Positions 35,614-47,550 of a DNA stretch of 64,000 bases are shown piece by piece. The position numbers were made by a program, and so were the translations under genes. Positions within the stretch are counted from its first letter, which is position 1. Each line of letters opens with the position of its first letter. Source of the DNA: Pithys albifrons albifrons (taxonomy: Eukaryota > Chordata > Aves > Passeriformes > Thamnophilidae). The notes beneath the pieces were generated by a model. The model saw only the letters and a program-made list of their open reading frames with translations, searched no databases and was not told the DNA's origin. The stretch lies in assembly GCF_047495875.1 (NCBI RefSeq), contig NC_092462.1, positions 33,612,523 through 33,676,522 of the forward strand, given 5' to 3'.

Positions 35614-35690
35614 GAGAGAGAAAAAAACAAACAACCAACCAAACAAGAAAAACCCCAAAAAACAAAACCAGAAAAACCGCAACAACAAAC
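35614..35690 (-). repeat. A/C-rich (T/G-rich on minus) simple tract in CR1 5' region
   Basis: AAACAAACAACCAACCAAAC-type sequence, the complement of the T/G-rich tracts elsewhere. It sits just upstream of the ORF1 ATG of the CR1 copy. Confidence 0.8.
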
Positions 35691-35865
35691 TCACCTACGA
35701 GTGCTGGTTGTGCCCTTTCTGCTGGCCCTGCCACACCCCTGTTTGCCTGCTCCTGTTGGGAGGCTCCTGCTTCCTTGGGAGGCTCCTATATAGTAAATTA
35801 GTAGGTCCTGCCAATGAGCCTGACCCCCACCCTCACTCCTCGGTTCCCGAGGAGTAGCCATGCCC

Positions 35866-35931
35866 AGTCAGGAAAAAAAAAAATCAGGCTGGGATCCTTC
35901 TCAGTAATTTAAATTGATCTAGATCACATAA

Positions 35932-35936
<5 letters not shown>
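35866..35936. other. Flank between CR1 5' end and AT microsatellite
   Basis: It begins with an A run near 35872-35882 and then unique sequence. The exact CR1 5' border is uncertain by tens of bases. Confidence 0.4.

Positions 35937-35970
<34 letters not shown>
35937..35970. repeat. (TA)n microsatellite
   Basis: About 16 uninterrupted TA units ending TACACC. It is the longest pure dinucleotide array in the window. Confidence 0.95.
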
Positions 35971-35971
<1 letters not shown>

Positions 35972-37958
35972 CTTGTATTGAACTGAAATTCAGAAATCAC
36001 CTGTCCTAACCTGAAATTATAAGCTCACATAGCCTTTTGGTTTGGTTTGGGATTTTTTGCTTATAAATCCAGATAAATAAGTCACTGTTCTGCTTTTGAC
36101 TGTGTGAGATTTAAACATAATGATAAGTTAAGTCTAAAATAATCTTTTCAGCACTAGATAAGAAAATGAACAAAATCTGTCTCTTAGCATTATGCCAGAT
36201 ATGTGCTACCTGCCTGCGGGGTACTGTGAACAGCCCACACATGGATATAGGGCTGTCAGTCCAGGGTGAAACAAATGAGGACCAGCATGTCATGGGTGCA
36301 TGTAACATATCATGGAGTGATTTCCTCATGCCAAAGAAAATTATTAAATATACCAATAATTTCTTTGTGGAGAGGCACAAGACACAATAAAAAAAAATGA
36401 CAACAGAATATGGTAAAAAGTATTTCAGTATGTCTTCATGCTGAAACGTCAAACATGAAAGAAAAGAAATAACACAAGCCTTTATGGGTTTCTATTGTAA
36501 TGCAGAATACCTGTTCACATATTTATATTATACTTTTTAATAATTACATATTTTTTGAAAAGGAACCTAGAAACCACAATGGCAATGTAAGTGCTATTTA
36601 TTTGCAATAATGAGAAATAAAGGCAATTACGGTAGAGACTTCTCATCATGCGGCATTTATGTTTTCAATACAGACAGGTCTATGAAGTCCATCAAAGTAC
36701 AAAAAATCCTGCACCTATCTTTAAAGTGAAAACTACAATTTAGTTTCCAAAACCACTCCATTCTTAACTTCTTTTGATGAATTAATTTCCTTTTGAATTT
36801 ACTTTGAAAATACCCAGAGTTATTCTGAACCTGTAAATTTCTTTAATACTTTTACTCTGCAGATGGTCTAAGGGTTATTAGCAAAAAAATAAGACCTTTT
36901 TGGAAGTTCCAGAACTAATTTCATACTAAGCAAGAGCTAAACACTACATAAAAGCAACTCTACAATAGTCAAATTCTGCATTAGGCTCCAGTCATTAGGA
37001 ACATGACTGATTTTTATCACAAAGCCACTGATCTGACACAATACCACTAATGTTCAAAACTCCAGAAAATGGTCTGATTCTTTTTCCTTAGAAGAAGTTT
37101 GGAACTGAAACAAGAGTGATACACACTTGGACTGAGAGTATTTTTTCACCAATTCAGGAATCATTCAAAGAAACTGACAGATCATGAAGGTTCTGCTATT
37201 TATGAAGATATTATTCTTCTTAATTTTATTGCTATTACATTAGATATCAGAAGTATAAAAAGAAAATTACCTGTAATTTCTTGTCTAGGATTAGAACTAA
37301 CAGAGTTGCTGTTACCATCACCAAGGTCTCTGCTCACCATTTGCAGCCAACACAACTTCAGTTTCCACCAGTTGACTTAGCTGTTTGACATATTTGTAGG
37401 GAGGCAGGTGTACTATTTGGTCAGCCTTAAGAATCTCAAATCTGAGAAGTCTGTTCTACAGAATTAATTAAAATGTTAGTTTAGTAGTTTTCAACAGAAA
37501 TTATGATAAGTTTGGGGATTTTAATGTACCCACAATAATGAATAAGTGTTTCACTTTATAGTATTCTCCAAATAGATACTTAAGAAAGTGAATAAGAAGA
37601 CTACCTTTTCAGATTTATTTTAGCTAAGAGACTACTTCTTAATCATGCTCCTGACTTGAGATATTTTGGCTTGTATTTGCTAAAGTGCTTTAGTAAAGTA
37701 AAATCTAAAGCTTTCATAATCTGCACGTGATCCAAAGAGACATAAATATGGAAGTGCACCAAAATTAGCAGATGGGAAAAATCCATGCCATAATTCCCTC
37801 TCTCCTTTTTGATTAGTAACTATTTTTCTTTTATCTCCTCCCTGAAATTTTACTGAGAGTGGGATGCATTTTGTTTCTTCATTGTAGAAATTGGAAAGAT
37901 TTGAAATAGATCATGTTAAAACAAAACTTCTTAAACAAATTATAAGCAGATTTGGGAG
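35971..37958. other. Unique AT-rich stretch
   Basis: No repeat or gene is recognised. Open frames at 36111-36452 (minus) and 36166-36390 (plus) overlap and show no domain. Confidence 0.5.
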
Positions 37959-38505
37959 TGTTGTGGTTTAGGAATGGTACTCCCCAATTTACTTCTCCCA
38001 GTAAGACTCTCCAAACCCTGCTGCTGCTTACTTGCTCCTCCTCCCTGCTCTTCTCCCCCACCCCACCACAGGTAGCTGGATAAGATCAATTTATTGGAAA
38101 CAACAATGCCATAAGAAAACAGACATTATCAGAAGCAATATAACAACAAAAGTGTATGAAAGAGAGAGTGATTCACCTGTAAAATACTCACTCAACCCAA
38201 TGTGATGCAACCACAACTGATGCCACCCTATCGTTCCTTCCACCATTCCCTTGACTGGAAGAAAATACTTCTCCATGAAAGAGTGAAAGAATCCCTTTCC
38301 CCCACCCCTGGAAATGAGGTGAGGTGGTATCCAATAACCCCCATGTCTTAGCTATGCCCACTCCTGCCTATTGCAAAAAATTGACCTTCTTCTGGCTGGA
38401 ATCGGGACAGGGAGGGATGCTTCAGGAGAAACACAGAGGTTATGTTGTTTGCACAGAAAAACCCCCAAACAACCAGAGCAAGAGCTCCAGCCAGCACCCA
38501 ACTGT
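37959..38505 (-). mobile_element. ERV LTR, minus strand
   Basis: The plus strand starts TGTTGTGGTTTAGGAATGGT, i.e. the LTR ends ...CCTAAACCACAACA on the minus strand, with canonical CA. A minus-strand AATAAA lies at 38088-38093. The order (long body, poly(A) signal, then a G-rich stretch near 38040-38070, then the end) fits U3-R-U5. The sequence resembles avian ERV LTRs I have met before, but I cannot name the family. The other end is blurred (about 38505-38517) and I find no matching target-site duplication, so it may be truncated or decayed. No internal viral genes adjoin it. Confidence 0.6.
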
Positions 38506-41500
38506 AAAGAAAGTGCATGTCCATTTCCTGAGAAAAGCCAAGCACCATGTATAAAACTGAAAAATGTTTCATAGATTTGTCAGATTTCATTTAGACTGCT
38601 CATAAAATGAATATTGCTAGACATTATAGCACCTTACTAAAGTACGGCATCTGTTCTACTTTCATACTTGGAAAATAATTTTCATTTTGCATAGTTATAA
38701 CCTGCCAGAGTGACCCCATAGATCAATACAGAACTTAAGCTAAAGTAAAGTACATGCAAATTTCCTCTTTTGAAAAGTTTGACGCTAGGAGCAGATGTAC
38801 TTACTGGCTGAGAGTTAATAAATTAAGACTTCCTCTTTAGAGTGAGCAGTTACAGGCACATTGAGTCCTTCTGTTGATTTCAATGTCATTGCATTTCTAC
38901 AGCAGAAACATTGTAGTATGCATTTTCAGTTGACACTGCCAGAGAGAAACTGGTGGCAATTTCAGATATGCCATGCCAGAGCTCCTGTGTGCTTGGCTAC
39001 TTGATGCTACAGGAAAGAAATAATTCCACATACATTGTTTTCATCAGTTCTTGCTCAGCGGTTGCAGGAATTATTTGCTTTCCTGTCTAGAAAAGGAGAC
39101 TTGTCTCTTATGCTAATTTAAAGTGGGAATCTGCAAATAAAATGACTTCATCTAGAGGGAAGTTATAAAATAATTTCAGTATGCTATCATATTCTTAAGA
39201 CATTGGCATTTCAGCTCATCTCTCTTTGGTACTCTTTTTCCTTTCACCAACATAAATAGTTTCTTATGATAGGTAGAGAGAATACTGGAGAAACAGCCTG
39301 AAATTCTTAGTTATTACAGCATGAAAGTTGTGCGCTGTTCTGTACTTACTGTTTTTTATGCTTATCGATAGATTGTCATGGGTTTCTTGTTCCACTCTAT
39401 ATGTTGGTTATTCTCTTTCCATCCATCCTTAGTTTATTAACTGTCTATGACAGCTAGCACTCTTTAAACTCCTCCTTCTCTAGTATGTAATCTGTGAGTT
39501 ATTGCTGAGACCACTCAAACACACTGTAGTAGAAATTTTCAGATGAGTTATACCACATAATATCATGTCCTAGATGCAACCATCTCCTGTACAAAAAGAA
39601 AAGATATGGTTTCTTTAAGGAAGAAAACAGAATTGAATTTCAAGCTTTCTCATACATTTTAGGGTGTGGGAAATGAAACAAGAAAGTTTTTTCTAATATA
39701 GTTATTAAATATTTTGTACATATACCTGACTAATATTTTGGTAAATATAATGCTTAAAACATTGGGACTAAGTAGGCTAACAAAATCACTTATCTCTCAG
39801 TGGCCTCACTTTATGTTCTGGTGTGTATCTTTGTGAAGTGTCAAAATCTCAGCTTGCTGCTTGCAGGATGCTGGTAGTTCCCACACCTTCAGTCATGTCA
39901 AATGCAGAGAAGAAAGAGGAAACAGTTTGAAAATGTCAGCCTAGTCATAAGACTAGAACTACAGCAAGACTACAAAGACAGAACCTTTTTAAGTTTCAGT
40001 CCAAATTACAAAAGCTATCCCAGTACCATGGGAAAAACTACTGTTACTTTGGGTTATCCATACATGCCAGTTTTAAAGTGTCAGAAGGGCATTTCTTTGC
40101 CAGGATTGATGTTGCTACATTCAAACAGATTCTGTCTCAATGAACATCACTAAGGACACATCCAGCAGGCTATGCTTCAGTAGTACATTGTAAAGACCTG
40201 TAACAAAGGAAAAGCACTGTGATGTGATTAATAATTTTTACTATTAAAGTACATTTTTATACATATGTATAATGGCTAAGATCAAGACTGCTGTCTGGTG
40301 TTTAGATCATCTCTTAATTTTTTTGACAGGAAGAGACCTAAGGCAAGCAGATGACAGGTGAAAAGTGAGGTGGCTCCCATTCATTTTAGTAGAATCATTC
40401 CAACATCATGGTACACTTATCTGGGGACTTCATAACAGTGGTTACAAGACTAAACCACAGAATATGCCATTTATAGCAAATTTGTTCTGTTCATATTTTA
40501 CTTCTGCAGGTATAGAAAATATAGCTTTAATCATCATTATCTCCTATGGCTTTTTGTTTCTTCTTAGTGTATAAATCCTTCCATATGGATCTCCTAAAGG
40601 TAAAGACAGAGTAGGCAAGTCTCCTATTTGCTATTAAAACTATAGAATTTCCTTATAGAATGTTTCTCATTTTCCCATTGTACTTTCAAGACTTCAGCAC
40701 TATGCAATACCTGTAGGTGTGCTATTTCAGCTTCTGTATGCTTAGTTTTCCTCTTTTTTTCTCACATTTATCCAGCTTTACCTGCCTAATCTTCAGTGTC
40801 CTTTCAAAACACTCCTCTTTACTGCCCACTCTCCCTATTAAAAATACCACAATATCTATATAGTTTGATTGATAAATGTGCACATGAATCTCTAAGCATG
40901 CCATCAGAATGGCCAGCTTGGGAAACATGCATTATAAGTTGGTCTAAGGTCAACAGGCAGTAAAGTCTTCTGAGCATTTTCCACCTCTGATTAGAATCAA
41001 TTTCTTGACTAAATAAATACACAGCCAAACTGCAGCTGACAGATAAAAGCTGTAAAATGTGAGAGTGAAGGTCAGCACTCTGGAGAAAATCTTTTAGATG
41101 GTGATCAGACAGATCCCATCAGGAAATAACCAACTATGACAGACAAGATGTCTTCAGCAGGCGTATTGGCAGCAAGTGATTGATCCCTGTGTGGAAGGCT
41201 ACACCTGTCAGCAGGAGAAAATCAAAGTGGGGTGTCTGCATCTTTTGTCTAATTGAAACAGGCATTGATAGGGGAGAGGCAAAAGCTTGTCCTTTTTGAA
41301 ATCTAAGGGGCACATAGTGAACACTTGTTAACTACATAACTGGTTTAGAAATCCGGAATAAAATGTCCCGCAATAACTTTTAGCAATATTATGAAATTTT
41401 GCAGAAAACAGTCAAATTTGGACAGTAAAATGTTAAACCGGAAATAAACCTGTCAGTAATAATGAAACCTTAGAAAAAGGTTTTCTTTAACAATCTTGAC

Positions 41501-43274
41501 TTAATTTCATTGGCAATTTTTCAGACTTCATAGAACTGCCTTCAGGAACATGAAGATCTTATTCTGAGAGTTTTGCTAAATTACTTTTAGAATCAGGTTG
41601 CTCCCAGCTCTTACCTCTGTGGGAACAAGAATAAATATTACATCACAGCAGAATATGATTTCTCAGCAGAGCAACCTGTGAAGTCTAAGAAAAAAAACAA
41701 GACACCTTTATGATTCAGACATTTTATTAGAAGCTACTAATCAAAATAATAAATACACATTTGTATTTTTAATTAGTGTAGAGGAACAAACAGTGCAATG
41801 TCCACCTACAAGTGCTCAGTTGAAAAAATATGTTTTATGGAAGAGTCTAGTCTATTTCTATCCCTGCCTTCTGTTCTTAGTTCATTAAATTTTAGTCATT
41901 ATAAAAATAGTGGGGAATCAGTAATATATTTGGATATACATCAGCAGCATGTTGTTAGACCCCTAAGGCTTTATCCTAGTGTCACACAGTAAAACACATT
42001 CTACCACCCCTGCCTGCAGATGGACACAATTTTTTTTATTTGTAAAAAAATAATGTAATATAAAGTTCATAATTTCTCATCTCTATCTTGTAAAGGTCAC
42101 TGCTTAAATTTTCCTTTCCATTTCTCTCTGGGTCTGTTTCTCTTTTCTTTCTGATTTCACTTATATGTATGCATTCCCACTTCTTAGCAACCTTAACCTT
42201 TCTTTATATCCCTTTGAAATTTACTTCACTATTTCTTGCATGACTGTCTCTAATGATTTTTCAAATTACCAGCCCCTACATAGTTCATGAGGTACATAGG
42301 GTTACTTGTTTGAGTTCATATTAATGACTAACAGTTTTGCCACATCGAAGCTTTCTTTTTTAAAATATATTCATTTCACACAGAAGAATTTCACCTTCCT
42401 TGCAAAGGATCTATTTTATAAATACCAGAAATAGGTGGAAAATTGTCCTGTAGAATTCAAGTTTTTTAAAGCAAATATTAACATAAGTAATGTGTTAGAA
42501 ATACAACTGTAGAAAAGATACTACTACTTATATTTGGATCTCACGCAGATGGGTCATATCTCATAAATCATAAGTGTTTCCAAATGCAGGACCCACTTGG
42601 TTCAGAAGGAAAGTCATGTTCTGGTAATTTAATAATTCTGTGATAGGGAAAACTAACTACATCCCTCTGGACATTGCTAACGTCTCTCCTTCAGAGACAT
42701 TATTTATAGAGACATAGAGTATAGAAATGAGTCAAACTGGTTTTCCCTAGACAATAAGAATAATCATGTTTAGAACCAAAACCAAATTGCCTTTACCTCT
42801 CCTTGACTGTTCCTCCTCTGGAGATTTTTGTATAAAGTTACCCCCTATCACAATGAAGTTTCTCAGAAGTGTCTTGTGTTTTCACCCTGAAAGAATACAA
42901 ACAGTTTTCGAAGCCCTGACATCAGATATTGGAGATATAAAAACCAGTCTCATTTTCATCCCCAAAATGTTTAACTCATTTGGCACAGTCTTTTCATCTT
43001 CAGCTTGTTCACAGCTTTGGCTGATCTTCCAAGCCATTCTAAGCTCTCCACTATCCTGGTTTTTGTAACTCATTTAGCTGGAGTAGTCTATCCTGGCTAA
43101 TCCTTTTAAGTTTCTCATTCAAACATATTACTCTGAATAATCCAGCAGCTAGTCTTACTCTTTCTGTTTCTTTATTTACCAGAAAGATAATCAAAGGAGT
43201 AAGGCCCTTCTCTTGCCACAATCTATTGTTAGGCGTCATCTGTTGTGAACATGACAGATCTTGAATTCTTTAGA
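38506..43274. other. Unique AT-rich stretch
   Basis: No mobile element is recognised over 4.7 kb. The part at 41030-41400 has low simple-sequence content and may be conserved. Small open frames (for example 39902-40153 and 40365-40574) have no domain. Confidence 0.5.
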
Positions 43275-43398
43275 GATGCATTGAGATTGGATGTGGCACT
43301 GAGTGCCATGATCTAGTAAACAGAGTGGAGTTAGACCAAGGGTTGGACTTGATGATCTCGGAGGTCTTTTCCAACTCAATTGATTCTATGATTCTATG
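43275..43398 (+). mobile_element. CR1 LINE 3'-end fragment
   Basis: It contains GGATGTGGCACTGAGTGCCA, GGGTTGGACTTGATGATCTC and the tail TTGATTCTATGATTCTATG. It is a sense-strand 3' terminus of about 125 bases with a well preserved tail. Its last unique bases (CCAACTCAATTGATT) closely match the 3' end of the 34309-35865 copy, suggesting the same or a near subfamily. Confidence 0.93.
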
Positions 43399-45524
43399 TG
43401 AAGCATGACTAGTCTGCATGCCCTTCTCTCATGCTCATTCCTAGGCCTAATTTGCAGGTTATGTAGAGGCTGTTCTGTTTGACAGTGTCAGGTTTAAGAG
43501 GCTTAAAACAGCCAAACACCAAGTCATACATAAAAATGGGACTTTGACATCATAATCCTTAGCATTGTGAATCCTAGAAATGGGCAGCTATCTCTCAGAA
43601 AGTCATTGGCAATTGGTTAGTATGCTTATTTGTGTTACACAAACAGTAAAGGCAGGAAAGGTAGCTAACCTGGACTGGTAATCATATCAGTCATCACTGA
43701 CCAGAGTAAGTCTGTAGGAAACATCAGGCTGTTGTACAAGATTGCGAGTGAAACACTGTTCTCCACTACAAGAACATAAGTAATCCTGTACCAAGCCTGA
43801 AGCCATATGTATTGCTCAGAAAGCAGGATAACTAAAACAAAAGGCATGGGCAGCTGTCTCATGCCTTTTGTTAAAGGGGTGGTAGTGCTTTTGCTGCTTA
43901 GTCTCACCCTTGGCTTAGGTGATTAAGATATTTAGCTGTGAAGGATGAGATCTGAATGTCAAGACCTGTTATCTTCAGATATGAATTTGATGTTTAATGA
44001 GTCTCGTGTTTCCATTTAGTGCCCACAACTCAGGCAACCTGGGCGACACACTCCTCCATCTTCTTCAAACTGAGGAACAGAATCTCTTAAACATGATCCT
44101 ACAATGTGAATTGAAAATGCAAGAAACTTAAGATTTGGTAAGATGCTTAAGTTATGAGATCAAGATTCTTTTATAGAACTTTGAGTTCTATGTGCTTCAA
44201 GAACACTTTGAACATTCAGATTCCGGATATAATTAAGCATGGAAAAAATTTGTTTCTGTTTTTTAAAAGGGAATTGGACAACTATGTTCTGCCATTCCAA
44301 TCAGCTATAGAAAGGCAACAACATTTCTAGCTGAGTACATGAAGCTTTGTTATTGTTAATAAGGAAATTTCTTTTCTATTTTCCCCCCTTCATGAATGTA
44401 AACATTCTATAGTCTCATGGATCTGACAGAGTTTAACAGGAGGTAGGACCTGAGTTTTCTTCCTTCCCTGAATTTATACCTCTAAATTTTTCTCCCTGTG
44501 AGCTTTGACTCAGGAAAGGCAAGATCTAGAACTACATTTGAGAAAACAAATTCCTTAACAACTGATAGAAGTCTACAAAGTAAAACAGTGTCCCAGCACT
44601 CCTCTGAAAGTATTCTTGAAATAAATTAGTCAAATAATCTTCTGTTTACAGTCATTCCATAACCATAAGAAAATAGGGAAAAAGGAAAAAAAAAGAAAAT
44701 AGAAACTATAATATAACATAACATACCTATGCTATCTGAAGGAAATTATGTGCTTAGTTACATTAATCTGTTATTAGGAAAACATGCTTCTGAAATATAA
44801 GAAATAGATTTTATGTATGGTAATGCAGATTTGCTATTTTGCAGCATGATAGAATTGCTTAATAGACCTAGACATATATAACAGATGTTGCTATTCACTG
44901 TCCTTGAGTTATATGATGGGCAAACTCCCTAAGCAAGATACATATGTGTCATGCCCTGTAGAGGTGAAAATACCCCTGCAGCTTGCTTCAGATAAGGAAG
45001 AAAACAGATTGAAAATTAAACTTGCATGTTTTTTCCTCATTTCAGAATTTTAATGTTATGCACATGAGGTTTTGATATTCACTAGAAAGTTGTACCCAAA
45101 TATATATTGGACTCTTTTAATGGTATTTCACTATTATAATTGTATTTTTTGTTATATTAAGTGCAACTAATCTTAATATAAACTGTTTTCACATATTGTC
45201 CCTTTTGAAAGCGACTTGTATCTTCCTCTTCCCTTCATGACTTAGAATACTATTTGTTAGTTAGCAGAATACATAATGGCTATCAAAATTTTAACCTTCA
45301 TAATAATTACATTGATATAAAAGTATGAAAGTGAAAATAGACTGCAGATAATTACTAAAAACATTATTTTCGGGGGTTGTTCAGGTCCTGGTTTCAGACT
45401 GTCGTCATTCTCCCTTGAGGAAGTCAGAAAAAGAAACTTGGTATTTTATGTAATTTTTATTTCAGCCCATATATCCTGCAATTAGCAATTAAGACACAAT
45501 ATATATAAAATCATGATATATCTC
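43399..45524. other. Unique stretch
   Basis: No repeat is recognised. The 80-codon minus frame at 43665-43907 is somewhat protein-like and hydrophobic, but no family or splice border supports it. Confidence 0.5.
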
Positions 45525-45595
45525 AAGCTGGAAGGGATCCATAAGGACTATGGAGTCCAAATCCCTGCTTCTCATAGGACTACTTAAAACAATAA
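45525..45595 (-). mobile_element. Short CR1 fragment
   Basis: CAAGCTGGAAGGGATCCATA and the following GAGTCCAAATCCCTGC match the antisense CR1 3' region just inside the tail. The tail itself and everything further 5' are lost. It is short and diverged. Confidence 0.6.
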
Positions 45596-46536
45596 GACAT
45601 CATTATGGTCAACACAATAGTATGGTAACTATAGTAGAGTCATTTAAGGAGTCGAAAAAAAATGCATTGTACATGGAAAATAAACAACTATTCTGCATCA
45701 AATTTTCCAGGTTCTCTTACCTTGATTAACTACCAGGCACAGTGAAAAAGGCAGTTTGCAACACACGCACACTCAATTCCAGCACACAGGTACAACATGC
45801 AACAGAGTAATAACTTAACGTAGTCCTTTATGCACTTTTTTACATACCTTTCTAATTTTCTAGAATATTTTCAGAGGACTTATCTAAATGTTTCAGAAGC
45901 CATTCTTCTTCAAAATTTCTATATTTATTTTTAGTCATAGTATCAAATACATTTTCCTTTCCTCTTATGCTGGAGGGATATTGTAGTGATAGAAAATTTT
46001 TAAAAGAACTCTATTCTTAAATTGCCATATGTGGATAAATTGAAGGGCTACTTGATAGACTGTTTTACTGAATCACAAAGTTTATTGCACATACATTCTC
46101 TCTGATTTCTGGATCTCTAACAGATTTCCAAATATCTACTGTATGTATCTTTAATAGACCTCTGAAAACTGAGAGATTTCTGAGGATTAAAATTTTCAAA
46201 GCAATATGCAAGAGGTTATTAACACAATAGCATTAAAATGAATGCCTAGGAATACCTGAGAAAAAAGCATTCCTTGAGTATATTTCCTTATGGTAGTACC
46301 ATTCAGCTTAAAGATGCTCTAAAGATCTTGAGAATTCAATTCCAAGAAACCCACAAGCTATGTTAGACAATATTTTTGGTTCTTTTTTTAAGACTTTTTT
46401 TAAGGTAAAAAATTAGGGAGTTTATGAGATAAATTAAACTTAATTTAGAAATTGTTTGGGGGATTGCCATATGGTATCAATAAATAATTTCTCTGGAAGG
46501 TACTGATATCTCTTAAAATAGCAAAACGTATGTCAG
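45596..46536. other. Unique AT-rich stretch
   Basis: No gene or repeat is recognised. It ends with GTCAG (46532-46536), the left copy of the LTR target-site duplication. Confidence 0.55.
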
Positions 46537-47545
46537 TGTATTAGGTTTGCATGTCAAGTTTTGGTAACAGGTGGATACAGGGGTGGTTTCTGTGAGAAGC
46601 TGCCAGAAGCTTCCCCTATGTCTGATGGAGTCAATGCCAGCCGGCTCCAAGACAGACTTGCCGCTGGCCGTGGCTAAGCTCATCAGCAATGGCAGTAAGT
46701 GCCTCTAGGACAACATGGTTAAGAAGGCAGCAAAACCTGCTGAGCAACAGCAGCCAGAGAGAAGAGTGACAATATATGAGAGAAATGTCCCTGCAGACAC
46801 CAAGGTCAGTGCAGATGGAGGGGGAAGAGGTGCTCCAGATGCTGGAGCTGAGATTCCCCTGCAGACCATGTGAAGACCATGGTGAGGCAGCTGTGCTCCT
46901 GCAACTCATGGAGGTTTACCTGCAGCCGGTGGAGAAGCGCTGCAGTGGAGCAGGTGGATGCCTGAAGGAGGCTGTGACCCTGTGGGAAGCATCATGCTTC
47001 TGGCAGAGATTTGTGGCCTTGTGGAGAAAAGACCCCATGCAGGAGCAGGTTTGCTGTAGCCTGTGGGAAGCACTTATCTTGGAGATGTTCATTAAGGACT
47101 GTCTCCCAGGGAAGGGACCTCATGCTGGATCAGGGAAGAGTGTGAAGAGTCCTTCCTCTGAAGAGGAAGGAGTGGCAGAGACAATGTGTAATGAACTGAC
47201 CACAGCTCCAATTTCTTATCCCCCTGTTCCCCTGAGTGAGGGGAGGTAGAGAAAACTGTGAATGAGTTGGGCTTGGGAATAAGGGAGGGATGCGGGCAGG
47301 TGTTTTTATTATTTGGTTTTATTTCTTTTTCTCCTACTCTGATTTGATTTGCAATAAATTAAATAGATTCATCCCCAAGCTGAGTCTATTTTGCTCATGA
47401 TGGTAATTGGGGAGTGACCTCTCTGTGTCCTTATCTCAATCCAAGAGGATTTCATTGTATTTTATCTCCCCTGTCCGTTTGAGGAGGGGAGTGACACAGC
47501 AGCTTTGGTGGGCACCTGGCATTCAGCTAAGCTCAACCCACCAGA
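46537..47545 (+). mobile_element. ERVL-type solo LTR
   Basis: A 1009-base LTR starts TGTATTAGGTTTGCATGTCA and ends CCACCAGA (the canonical final CA mutated to GA). It is flanked by perfect 5-bp duplications GTCAG at 46532-46536 and 47546-47550. A 5-bp duplication is typical of ERVL-class integration. Internal landmarks include GAAGACCATGGTGAGGCAG near 46872 and AATAAA at 47353-47358, followed by a U5-like end. There are no gag, pol or env sequences beside it, so it is the product of LTR-LTR recombination. The long open frames inside (46776-47249 plus; 46631-46909 minus) come from repeated G+C-rich LTR sequence and are not genes. The family resembles LTRs widespread in birds; no name is assigned. 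Confidence 0.88.
47353..47358 (+). promoter_or_regulatory. LTR poly(A) signal
   Basis: AATAAA lies in the 3' third of the solo LTR, in the position expected for the R region. It could end transcripts that run through the LTR on the plus strand. Confidence 0.6.
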
Positions 47546-47550
47546 GTCAG

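Larger units (their letters stand above)
34309..35865 (-). mobile_element. CR1 LINE with both ends but no ORF2
   Basis: On the minus strand this copy has, in order, a G+C-rich 5' region (about 35865-35600), most of ORF1 (35591-34565), then directly the 3' region (from about 34575) and the octamer tail (CATAGAATCACAGAATATAG on the plus strand at about 34313). The whole reverse-transcriptase/endonuclease ORF, some 3 kb in full CR1, is absent. The joint lies near AGGAAGGGGGCACAGGCTTAA, where the ORF1 end and the 3' segment appear to share a few bases. It is about 1.55 kb long. ORF1 carries at least three frame breaks, so this copy is dead. Whether the joint happened once here or defines a non-autonomous subfamily is unknown. 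Confidence 0.8.

Noticed and set aside
46776..47249. 157-codon plus-strand open frame
   Set aside because: It lies wholly inside the solo LTR, whose G+C-rich repeated text keeps frames open; no gag, pol or env domain is seen.
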